DNA of 64,000 nt, taken from positions 62,001 to 126,000 of the forward strand of contig NZ_SLTI01000023.1 in assembly GCF_004347735.1 (NCBI RefSeq), written 5' to 3'. Positions within the stretch are counted from its first letter, which is position 1. Every line of letters starts with the position of its first letter. The position numbers and the translations under genes were made by a program. The DNA comes from Sulfuricurvum sp. IAE1. Its GTDB lineage: Bacteria > Campylobacterota > Campylobacteria > Campylobacterales > Sulfurimonadaceae. Shown here in pieces: positions 45,692 through 53,202 of this stretch. The notes under the pieces are model-generated. The model made no database searches. It saw only the letters and a list, made by a program, of their open reading frames with translations, and was not told where the DNA came from.

Positions 45692-46037
45692 AACCGTTTT
45701 ACGCCTCTGTGCGGCGGCCGCCGCGCTGGCTCTGATCGCCGGATGCGCTTCCAAAGTCGATATTATCGGGGAAGAGCGTGTCGAGATCAACAAACACAAA
45801 AGTTTTCAGGAAGGTGCCTTCCTCAAAGTGATGGCCGAACTCGAAAACGACGACAACGACGAAACCGAGGGATTCGTCTACCAGATCGAATGGTACGACA
45901 AAAACGGGATACTCAAAGACTCAACCCCCTGGAAACCGATCACGATTCACAAAAACCAGAAAGTCCAGATCGTCGAAATGACGAACGTACCGGATGTGGT
46001 CGACTATAAAATCATCGTTTCCGTACCGGAAAAATAA
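45678..46037 (+). CDS. YcfL-like (DUF1425) lipoprotein
   Basis: A 119-residue lipoprotein: signal peptide with lipobox ALIAGC, then an immunoglobulin-like fold (FLKVMAELENDDNDETEGFV, YQIEWYDKNGILKDSTPWKP, VQIVEMTNVPDVVDYKI). The YQIEWYDxxG pattern with a Trp-Lys-Pro close by is the mark of the YcfL family, usually encoded beside LpoB. It starts inside the COG3014 gene and ends 9 bases before the LpoB-like gene, so all three share one transcript. Confidence 0.82.
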   Translation: MPITKTVLRLCAAAAALALIAGCASKVDIIGEERVEINKHKSFQEGAFLKVMAELENDDNDETEGFVYQIEWYDKNGILKDSTPWKPITIHKNQKVQIVEMTNVPDVVDYKIIVSVPEK

Positions 46038-46046
46038 GGAGTAATC

Positions 46047-46661
46047 ATGAACAAACTGTCGCTTTTTGCAATACTCGCCGCCGCAACAATCCTCGGAACC
46101 GGGTGCAGCAGTACCAAAGGGGGAGCGGGAATGGTCGGTTACGACTCGAACGTCAAATACGGTGACGCCAAAGCGGTTGAAACGCTGACCGACGCCTTCG
46201 GATCGACCGACCTGCAAAGCAGTGCAGAGACCCTTACCCAGTCGCTGCTGCAGTCGCGTTACATCGCCGGAGCCGCACAACCGCCGAAAGTGCGTCTGCG
46301 TACCGTCAACAACCTCACCTACGAGCACATCGACACCAAAGCGATCACCGACAAGATCCGGATCAAACTGCTCAAATCAGGCCAGGTCCGTTTCCTTGCC
46401 GACAAAGCCAACCTTGGCGAAGTGTACGACGAACGTAATCTCACCACCACGATCACCGACAACAAGGCGATCAAACTCATGACCGATGCCGACTACATCA
46501 TCACCGGTAACGTCAGGGCGATCAAAAAAGCCAGTGACGACGTCAAAGACGTTTACTACAATATTTCTCTGGAGTTGGTCAATCCGCAGACGGGAGAGAT
46601 CGTCTGGGCCGATGAAAAAGAGATCCGCAAAGTGACCTCCAAATCCACCGTCGGGTGGTAA
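46047..46661 (+). CDS. LpoB-like penicillin-binding-protein activator lipoprotein
   Basis: A 204-residue lipoprotein (lipobox TILGTGC) of the LpoB/COG3417 family, with VRLRTVNNLTYEHIDTKAIT, KLLKSGQVRFLADKANLGEV, LMTDADYIITGNVRAIKKAS and VNPQTGEIVWADEKEIRK. In E. coli LpoB is an outer-membrane activator of PBP1B; here the target would be a class A PBP elsewhere. AAGGAG stands before the ATG. It ends 4 bases from the convergent ribB. Confidence 0.85.
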   Translation: MNKLSLFAILAAATILGTGCSSTKGGAGMVGYDSNVKYGDAKAVETLTDAFGSTDLQSSAETLTQSLLQSRYIAGAAQPPKVRLRTVNNLTYEHIDTKAITDKIRIKLLKSGQVRFLADKANLGEVYDERNLTTTITDNKAIKLMTDADYIITGNVRAIKKASDDVKDVYYNISLELVNPQTGEIVWADEKEIRKVTSKSTVGW

Positions 46662-46665
46662 AGGC

Positions 46666-47703
46666 TCAGTGTCCTTCGTGGGCGCTGATGATTTCGGTCA
46701 CATCCAGACCGAAGCCGCTCAGGCCTGAAAAATCCGAAATCTTCGACTCCGCAATCAGCCGCATGTGCTTGACCCCCAGCGATTTTAGAATCTGTGCTCC
46801 GATCCCGTATTCTTTCATGTTTACCTGCTGATGCGGCGGTTTGTTGATGAAAAGCAACACCCCGCTGTTGTGTTTGAGGTAGTTGATCGCGTCGATAAGC
46901 TGCGTGTATTTCCCCTGGTTGAGCAGCAGATCGATGTCGGGAACGACATTATGGACTTTGACGTTGGCCGTCTCTCCCGCGCGATAAAAGACGATTGCGG
47001 TGTGACGGTTATCTTCGTGGTCGGCGAATTCGTATTTTTTGACCTGGACGCCGAAAAATTCGATCTCCTCCTCACTCACCGCCTTGACCAGCATTTCGTT
47101 CGCGAGACGGTATTCGACGATGTCGGAAATGTAGACGATTTTCAGATCGTGTTTGGCGGCGAAAACGTCCAGGTCGTCGCGGCGCGCCATCGTCCCGTCC
47201 TCTTTCATGATCTCGCAGATAACCGCCGATTCGGCCAATCCCGCCAGACGGCACAGGTCGACGGAACCTTCGGTATGGCCGATCCGCACCAGCGTCCCCC
47301 CTTCTTTGGCCACCAGAGGGAAAATGTGTCCCGGCATTACCAGTTCCGAAGGATGCGAGAGGGGGTTGGCAAGGATTTTGATCGTCATATCCCGCTCAGC
47401 CGTCGAAATCCCCGTCGTTGCCGCGGCCGCGTCGACGGAAATCGTAAACGCGGTCTCGTGCATCGAGGTATTCGATTTGACCATCGGTTCGAGATTGAGC
47501 CGTTTGGCGATCGAGGGATTGACCGCGACGCAGATGAGCCCTTTGGCGTGCGTCGCCATAAAATTGACGTGGTCGGGCGTTGAAAAAACGGAAGCGTAAA
47601 CGAGATCTCCCTCGTTTTCGCGGTCTTCGTCGTCGACCATAATGACCATTTTCCCTTTTTTAAACTCTTCGATGGCGTCCAATACGCGTTGCACTGCTGA
47701 CAT
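46666..47703 (-). CDS. ribB: 3,4-dihydroxy-2-butanone 4-phosphate synthase with RibA-like C-terminal domain
   Basis: 345 aa. Residues 1-205 are a complete RibB: VDDEDRENEGDLVYAS (acidic metal loop), NTSMHETAFTISVD and RIGHTEGSVDLCRLAGL. It forms the butanone precursor of riboflavin. Residues 206-345 resemble GTP cyclohydrolase II but lack the three zinc-binding cysteines; no Cys at all occurs in that half. The RibA activity is therefore probably lost, as known in other Campylobacterota, and a separate RibA is expected elsewhere. Confidence 0.92.
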   Translation of the reverse strand: MSAVQRVLDAIEEFKKGKMVIMVDDEDRENEGDLVYASVFSTPDHVNFMATHAKGLICVAVNPSIAKRLNLEPMVKSNTSMHETAFTISVDAAAATTGISTAERDMTIKILANPLSHPSELVMPGHIFPLVAKEGGTLVRIGHTEGSVDLCRLAGLAESAVICEIMKEDGTMARRDDLDVFAAKHDLKIVYISDIVEYRLANEMLVKAVSEEEIEFFGVQVKKYEFADHEDNRHTAIVFYRAGETANVKVHNVVPDIDLLLNQGKYTQLIDAINYLKHNSGVLLFINKPPHQQVNMKEYGIGAQILKSLGVKHMRLIAESKISDFSGLSGFGLDVTEIISAHEGH

Positions 47704-47811
47704 AAAGACTCTTTAGTTATAAATATAGTTGGGGAATTATAAGCAAAAAGGATTAAAAATCTATCACATCCTGCCGATTCGTCTTTTTTTTCTCCGCATG
47801 CGGCGAAAGGC

Positions 47812-47840
47812 TTGACAAAAGAGAAAAAAATGTCTATAAT
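47812..47840 (+). promoter_or_regulatory. Consensus sigma70 promoter of the tRNA pair
   Basis: TTGACA (47812-47817) and TATAAT (47835-47840) are separated by exactly 17 bases; both hexamers match the consensus perfectly. Start is expected near 47847, about 15 bases before tRNA-Gln. Confidence 0.9.
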
Positions 47841-47861
47841 TTCGGCCTCCAAGCGAGATAT

Positions 47862-47936
47862 TGGGGTATCGCCAAGCGGTAAGGCAACTGGTTTTGGTCC
47901 AGTCATCCGGGGGTTCGAATCCCTCTACCCCATCCA
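47862..47936 (+). tRNA. tRNA-Gln (anticodon TTG)
   Basis: The acceptor stem TGGGGTA pairs fully with TACCCCA. The anticodon arm ACTGG-TTTTGGT-CCAGT has TTG in the loop, and the T arm contains GGTTCGAAT. CCA is encoded. The discriminator base is T, which is less common. Wobble U34 of this tRNA is a possible MnmH (2-selenouridine) target. Confidence 0.97.
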
Positions 47937-47961
47937 CCATTGTCACACATTAATTCGGGAT

Positions 47962-48038
<77 letters not shown>

Positions 48039-48113
48039 ATCTTCAACATTTTTCCTTCACCATAACAATCAGAAAAACAACCTAGACACCCTTTCCTTTT
48101 CCATAACCGTATA

Positions 48114-48162
48114 ACGAATCGACACATTCCCCCTACGAACCGATACGACTTTTCCTTATCAT
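48114..48162 (+). promoter_or_regulatory. Tandem direct repeats and promoter upstream of hemH
   Basis: Two 12-base direct repeats, ACGAATCGACAC (48114-48125) and ACGAACCGATAC (48135-48146), differ only by two transitions. They start exactly 21 bases apart, two helical turns. A TATCAT (48157-48162) is a plausible -10, which puts the second repeat over the -35 region. Tandem sites on one DNA face next to -35 are the usual arrangement for LytTR regulators, and one is encoded in this operon. Confidence 0.55.
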
Positions 48163-48195
48163 TTGATGCATAAAATCGAGACTCAGGGGATTCGA

Positions 48196-49137
48196 ATGGA
48201 TCGAAAAAACGCGGTATTGCTGCTCAATATGGGGGGTCCCAACAATCTGGGAGAAGTCAAAACCTTTTTGAGCAACATGTTCAACGATCCCCGTATCATC
48301 GCCGCTCCCGCTCCGGTGCGAAGGTTCATCGCCTGGTTTATCACCGCCCGCCGCCACAGGGATGCAAGCGACAACTACGCCCGGTTGGGGGGAAAATCTC
48401 CTATCGTGGAACATACCCGCCGCGTCGTTCACGCTCTCTCGGAGCGCGTGGACGCGGACGTCTTCTACGTGATGCGTTACACCTCTCCGTTCACCGCGGA
48501 CGTACTCCGCGAAGCGGCAGGTTACGAACGTATTTGTGCGATCCCTCTCTACCCCCATTTTTCATCCACCACAACCCTCTCATCATTCGATGCCCTCTAC
48601 GCTGAAGCGTCCAGACTGGGAATCACCGACAAGATCCGCACGGTCGAACACTATTATTCCCATCCGGCGTACATCGGCTCCGTTGTCGAACGGATCAAAG
48701 AAGCGCTCGGAAGCGACGATCCGTCCGGCTTTGAACTCGTTTTCTCGGCCCACGGTCTGCCGCAAAAGATCATCGATCGCGGAGACCCCTACCAGCGTCA
48801 CATACGCTACAGCGTCTATCACGTCCGTCGTGCGCTGAACGAGCTCGGCATCTTCTTTGCCAAAACCCACCTCGCCTATCAGTCCCGACTGGGTCCGATG
48901 GAATGGATACGTCCCTATCTGGAAGACAAACTAGCGACGCTGGAGAAAAAAAAGGCAATCATCGTCCCAATCGCCTTTACGATCGACAACTCCGAAACCG
49001 AATTCGAACTCGACGTCGAATACCGTGAAAAAGCGGAACATCTGGGCTTCGAAGACTACCGCGTCGCCCGCGCGCCCAACGATCATCCCCGTTTCATCGA
49101 CGCTCTTGAAGCGCTCTACCGGGAAACGGCGTCATGA
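48196..49137 (+). CDS. hemH: Ferrochelatase
   Basis: A 313-residue enzyme inserting Fe2+ into protoporphyrin (or coproporphyrin) in haem synthesis. Marks: LLLNMGGPNNLGEVKTFLSN, YARLGGKSPI, RYTSPFTADVL, LYPHFSSTTT and the active-site histidine in VFSAHGLPQKIIDRGDPY. I take the ATG with AGGGGATT upstream; an earlier in-frame ATG lacks a site. It is the first gene of a six-gene overlapping string and overlaps the next gene by 4 bases. Confidence 0.94.
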   Translation: MDRKNAVLLLNMGGPNNLGEVKTFLSNMFNDPRIIAAPAPVRRFIAWFITARRHRDASDNYARLGGKSPIVEHTRRVVHALSERVDADVFYVMRYTSPFTADVLREAAGYERICAIPLYPHFSSTTTLSSFDALYAEASRLGITDKIRTVEHYYSHPAYIGSVVERIKEALGSDDPSGFELVFSAHGLPQKIIDRGDPYQRHIRYSVYHVRRALNELGIFFAKTHLAYQSRLGPMEWIRPYLEDKLATLEKKKAIIVPIAFTIDNSETEFELDVEYREKAEHLGFEDYRVARAPNDHPRFIDALEALYRETAS

Positions 49138-50564
49138 TGCATGATTATGCGGTCGTAGGGGGCGGTATCGGCGGGTGTTCGGCCGCCGCCTTGCTTCACC
49201 ATCAGGGGAAAAACGTGGTCCTGATCGAAAAAGAGCCCGTCCTCGGAGGCTGCGCTTCGACCTTTTCGTACGGCGACAGCCGCTACAACGCGGGTGCCAC
49301 CACCGTATCGGGATACCACGAAGGGGGTATCCTGCGCCGGTTATGCGAGACGCTGGGAGTTACCCCGAACCTCATCACCAGCGATCCGGCCATTACGATC
49401 GTCCAAAACGGCCGCACATGCATCCGTTACCGCGATCTTGAGCGTTTTTTGGAGGAAATCGAAGCGTTTTACCCCCACCCGCGTCACCGTGAATTCTGGA
49501 CCCTCGTTCAAACGATCGGGCGTGATTTCTACGCGATGGAGGGGCACTATTACTCCAACCGCTCTTTTTTGGCCAAGTTGCACTCGATCCTAAGCTTCAC
49601 CCCTCTCATCCACCGGTTCTGGCCCTACCTTCATACCAATGCCCGAGCCTTCATCGAGCGCTTTTACGGCGGCCTCTCGGACGAGTATCTGGATTTCCTC
49701 GAAGCCCAGATACTGATCGTCACCCAGGCCAAAAGCGATCAGGTGAGCTTCTTTACGGCCGCTTTGGCACTGGGATATACGTTTTGCGAAACCCATTACC
49801 CCCTCGGAGGGATGAGCGCCGTATGCGAAACCATCACTTCCAAAATGCATGACGTTCGATTGGGATGCGAAGCCCTTTCGATCGCTCGGCGTGAGGGTTT
49901 TTACACGATCGCTACGTCCCAGGGGGCCATTCATGCGCGCAACCTGGTCATGGCGACGTCGCATTTTGACAGCGCGCATCTCTTCAGTGACGATGCTATC
50001 CTCACCTACTACCGTAAATACGAACGGCTCAACAATCGCCAAAGCGCCTTTGTCCTCTACATGAGTGTCCGATCCGATTTGCCGTTCGCGCATCATTACC
50101 AGCTGATCGCCGAGGAGGTTTTCAAACATACCCTCTCCAAATCGCTTTTCGTATCGTTCAGCAATCCTTCCGATACCGCTATGGCACCGCAGGGACACTA
50201 CCGCATCACCGCATCGGTCCATACCGATCTGCGCGAATGGGTCGGCCTACCTCCCGCTGAATACCGCGCACGGAAAAAAGAGCTTCACGATTTGCTTCGT
50301 AATTGGATTTGTGATAGACTCGCTATCGACCGGGAATGCGTCACCGAAAGTTTTGCGGCGACGCCGAAAACCTTCGGACGCTACATTCACCGAACCCAAC
50401 TGGGAGGAAACACCTTGAGCCTGTCGAACCTGCTGCCCAGCCTTCCCGCCAACGACACTCCCATCCGGGGGTTTTACCAGGTCGGAGACACGTCATACGC
50501 CGCACAGGGATGGCCGGGCGTCGTCATGGGCGCCATGAATCTCACAAGGCTGATCGATGCGTAA
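49134..50564 (+). CDS. Phytoene-desaturase/carotenoid-isomerase-like FAD oxidoreductase
   Basis: A 476-residue amine-oxidase-type flavoprotein. An N-terminal Rossmann motif YAVVGGGIGGCSAAALL is followed by LIEKEPVLGGCASTF. The C-terminal FAD-contact segment is GFYQVGDTSYAAQGWPGVVM. Overall it resembles CrtI/CrtISO and related COG1233 oxidases. No phytoene synthase or other carotenoid gene is nearby, so the substrate is uncertain: it may be an isoprenoid, a porphyrinogen-like or another polyene compound. Being sandwiched between hemH and a two-component pair suggests a photoprotective or porphyrin-linked role (inference). Confidence 0.8.
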   Translation: MMHDYAVVGGGIGGCSAAALLHHQGKNVVLIEKEPVLGGCASTFSYGDSRYNAGATTVSGYHEGGILRRLCETLGVTPNLITSDPAITIVQNGRTCIRYRDLERFLEEIEAFYPHPRHREFWTLVQTIGRDFYAMEGHYYSNRSFLAKLHSILSFTPLIHRFWPYLHTNARAFIERFYGGLSDEYLDFLEAQILIVTQAKSDQVSFFTAALALGYTFCETHYPLGGMSAVCETITSKMHDVRLGCEALSIARREGFYTIATSQGAIHARNLVMATSHFDSAHLFSDDAILTYYRKYERLNNRQSAFVLYMSVRSDLPFAHHYQLIAEEVFKHTLSKSLFVSFSNPSDTAMAPQGHYRITASVHTDLREWVGLPPAEYRARKKELHDLLRNWICDRLAIDRECVTESFAATPKTFGRYIHRTQLGGNTLSLSNLLPSLPANDTPIRGFYQVGDTSYAAQGWPGVVMGAMNLTRLIDA

Positions 50565-51576
50565 CATCGAACTCGAAATCACCCGTAACGACTGGCTCAG
50601 CGTTTTGCTCATCGGCGTGTCGTTTTCAACCCTCTTGTCGGTATTCGGGTACTATCTTTTGGGTCTTTCGGCATTGGACGGAGCCATCTTCGGCGTGCTG
50701 CTGGGTTTTTTCATCACCACCTTTTCGATGATTTTCATCTCTTCGATGAACCGTTATATCCTCCCTTTTCTCAGCCGTGAATGGTGGAACGGGATCGCCG
50801 CTTTTTTCTCCTTTCTCTCAGGGTTCCTGGGAACGCTCAGCACCTATTACGCCCTGCAGCACAACGCACTGGCCACGGTCGCCCTTTTCTCCGTCCATCC
50901 GTACGAAATGGCGTCGATTATCGGAGTGCTGACGTATCTCATGGGAGCGCTGATGTACCGTTTCGTGAAAACCCGCAACGAAAAGGAGCAGATCGACCGT
51001 CTTTTCGTCAACAGCCGTGTCCGCTCCCTCGAAACCCAGCTCAATCCCCATTTTCTCTACAATGCCCTCAATTCGCTGGCCGAACTGATACACCAGGATC
51101 CCGACAAAGCCGAAGCTACGGTTCTGAAAATTTCCACCTTCCTCCGCAACACGATGACCGAAACCCCTCTGATATCGCTCGAGCAGGAACTCAAAAACGT
51201 CCGTGACTACATCGATCTCGAAAACCTCCGCTTTTCGGGGCTGATCGACCTTCAGATCCGAAGCGACGAATCGCTTAAACGGTGGGCCGTCCCGAAATTT
51301 TCCATTCAGCTGTTGTGCGAAAACGCCATCAAACACGGCATGCGCGGCAGCCGTTCCCCTTTTTCGCTCAGTATCGACTGCTCCGCCGACGAATTTCTCC
51401 GGATCCGCGTCGCCAACAGCGGCAAGCCCATCACTTCCCCCGAATACGGCATCGGTCTTTCGAATCTGCGCGAACGGCTGGCCTACCTGTGCCACGGTGA
51501 ACTGAAAATCGTCAGCTTCGACCCGCCGGTTTATCTCATCACTCTCAAGGAACCTCATGAAATTTCTGATCGTTGA
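50557..51576 (+). CDS. LytS/YehU-type sensor histidine kinase
   Basis: 339 aa. Four to five hydrophobic segments fill residues 12-140, with no recognised PAS, LOV or BLUF sensor. Then comes a His_kinase domain with the phospho-acceptor histidine in ETQLNPHFLYNALNSLAE. The ATP-binding part has IQLLCENAIKHGM and PEYGIGLSNLRERLAY. It overlaps the oxidoreductase gene by 8 bases and the response regulator by 20. It should phosphorylate that regulator. The stimulus is unknown; a membrane-sensed redox, porphyrin or light-dependent signal would fit the operon. Confidence 0.9.
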   Translation: MRNIELEITRNDWLSVLLIGVSFSTLLSVFGYYLLGLSALDGAIFGVLLGFFITTFSMIFISSMNRYILPFLSREWWNGIAAFFSFLSGFLGTLSTYYALQHNALATVALFSVHPYEMASIIGVLTYLMGALMYRFVKTRNEKEQIDRLFVNSRVRSLETQLNPHFLYNALNSLAELIHQDPDKAEATVLKISTFLRNTMTETPLISLEQELKNVRDYIDLENLRFSGLIDLQIRSDESLKRWAVPKFSIQLLCENAIKHGMRGSRSPFSLSIDCSADEFLRIRVANSGKPITSPEYGIGLSNLRERLAYLCHGELKIVSFDPPVYLITLKEPHEISDR

Positions 51577-52258
51577 CGACGAACCCCTGGCGATTGCCCG
51601 CCTCACCCGGCTGCTCGGGTCACTCGGATATACGTCGATCGCCTCAGCGTCCAACGGTGCCGAAGCGCTGGGACTGGTGGCGTCACGCGAATTCGACATT
51701 GCGTTTCTGGACGTTTCCATGACCGGAATGGACGGGATCGAGCTGGGGCACATCCTGCGCGAACGGCACGAGGGCCTGGCCATCATCTACCAGACCGCCC
51801 ATGAAACCTTTGCGCTGCAGGCCTTCGGCGTCGGTGCGGTGGACTACCTTCTAAAGCCCTACAGCGCCGAGCAGATCGAACGAGCAATCGAGCGCGTCAC
51901 GGCCAAGGCCAAACCAAAAGAGCTCCGCCTGATTGCCAAGGCGGGAGACAATCATTACCTCCTCACCCCCGGAGAGATCTATTATGTGAAGGCCGACCTT
52001 TCCGAAGTCATGTTTCGCACCGACAAAGGTTTTTCGTATTATCCGAAAAAGATCTCCGAACTTGAAACGCTCCTCGAACCCTACGGCTTTTTACGCATCC
52101 ACCGCTCCTACCTTATCAACCTCCGCCGCGTCGACGAGATGGAAACGATCGATCAGAGCCGCATCCGCTTTACGTTCGAGGGGATCGACGAGAACGTCGA
52201 AAGTTCCAAGGAAGGGGCCAAACAGTTCCGAAACCGCTTCAAAGGAGAAGAAGAATGA
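51557..52258 (+). CDS. LytTR-family response regulator
   Basis: 233 aa. The receiver domain has the phosphorylatable aspartate in DIAFLDVSMTGMDG, an acidic patch IVDDEPLAI and the lysine in VDYLLKPYSAEQ. A LytTR DNA-binding domain fills about residues 120-225 (LIAKAGDNHYLLTPGEIYYV, LEPYGFLRIHRSYLINLRRV). LytTR proteins bind two direct repeats spaced 12-13 bases apart; such a pair is found upstream of hemH, the first gene of this operon, so autoregulation is likely. Confidence 0.93.
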   Translation: MKFLIVDDEPLAIARLTRLLGSLGYTSIASASNGAEALGLVASREFDIAFLDVSMTGMDGIELGHILRERHEGLAIIYQTAHETFALQAFGVGAVDYLLKPYSAEQIERAIERVTAKAKPKELRLIAKAGDNHYLLTPGEIYYVKADLSEVMFRTDKGFSYYPKKISELETLLEPYGFLRIHRSYLINLRRVDEMETIDQSRIRFTFEGIDENVESSKEGAKQFRNRFKGEEE

Positions 52259-53202
52259 TTCTCGCCGTATCCGCCTGTTTGCTCGGTGAACGCATCCGTT
52301 TTGACGGAGGCCACAAGCACGACCGCTTTTTGACCGACGAACTGGGGAAATTCGCCCGTTTCGTCCCTTTTTGCCCCGAACACCTAGCATTCGGCACCCC
52401 GCGCCCTTCGGTGAGACTTGTGCGCGAAGGCTCCAAAATCCGCATCGAGAGCAACAAAGACCACAGCGATCTCACCGACGCGCTCACCGCTGAGTGTTCC
52501 AATGAACTGGGCCGGATCGCCGCCGAAAACCTCTGCGGCATCGTCTTTAAATCCAAATCCCCCAGCTGCGGCCTCAAAAGCGCCAAACTCTATCTCGACA
52601 ACGGTTTTTGCGAAGGGAAAGAGGACGGAGTATTCGCCTCCATGTGCCGCGAGCGCTTTGCTCTGCTGCCGATGGAAGAGGAAGGGCGGCTTCAGGACAT
52701 GTGGCTTCGGGAAAATTTCGTGATGCAGCTCTTTGCCTACCACCGCTTCGAGACGTTCAAAAACGCTTCGCCCTCCATGAAAGAGCTCGTCATGTTTCAT
52801 ACCGCGCACAAGTTCATGCTACAGTCGAAAAACGAGATGCTCTACCGCCAGATGGGCAACGTCGTCGCCAACCGCGATAACGTGCCGTTCGAATCCCTCC
52901 TCGAACGTTACGAACATCTCTTCAAAACCGCCATTTCCCACAAAAGCTCCATCAAACGGACCCGCAACGTCCTCGAACACATGGCCGGTTTTTTCAAACA
53001 CGACCTCACCCGTGCCGAAAAAGAGATTCTCCACGGCCAGATCCGTGACTATGCCGACAAAATCATCCCGCTGATCGTTCCCCTCTCGACGATCGGCCTC
53101 TATGCCCGCAAATACGACACACACTATCTGCTCGAACAGGTATTCCTCGATCCCTACCCCAAAACGCTGGCGCTGCGATCGCACCTCGATGCGGGAAAAT
53201 AG
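52255..53202 (+). CDS. DUF523-DUF1722 protein (YbgA family)
   Basis: 315 aa. The N-terminal DUF523 has VSACLLGERIRFDGGHK, VPFCPEHLAFGTPRPS and FKSKSPSCGLKSAKLY; the conserved Cys residues could bind a metal or cluster. The C-terminal DUF1722/YbgA part has FVMQLFAYHRFETF and LMVFHTAHKFML-like residues. In E. coli ybgA lies immediately before phr, as here (the next gene starts on the following base). Function is unproven, but the genes are repeatedly coupled to photolyase and to light- or stress-induced sets. Confidence 0.88.
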   Translation: MILAVSACLLGERIRFDGGHKHDRFLTDELGKFARFVPFCPEHLAFGTPRPSVRLVREGSKIRIESNKDHSDLTDALTAECSNELGRIAAENLCGIVFKSKSPSCGLKSAKLYLDNGFCEGKEDGVFASMCRERFALLPMEEEGRLQDMWLRENFVMQLFAYHRFETFKNASPSMKELVMFHTAHKFMLQSKNEMLYRQMGNVVANRDNVPFESLLERYEHLFKTAISHKSSIKRTRNVLEHMAGFFKHDLTRAEKEILHGQIRDYADKIIPLIVPLSTIGLYARKYDTHYLLEQVFLDPYPKTLALRSHLDAGK

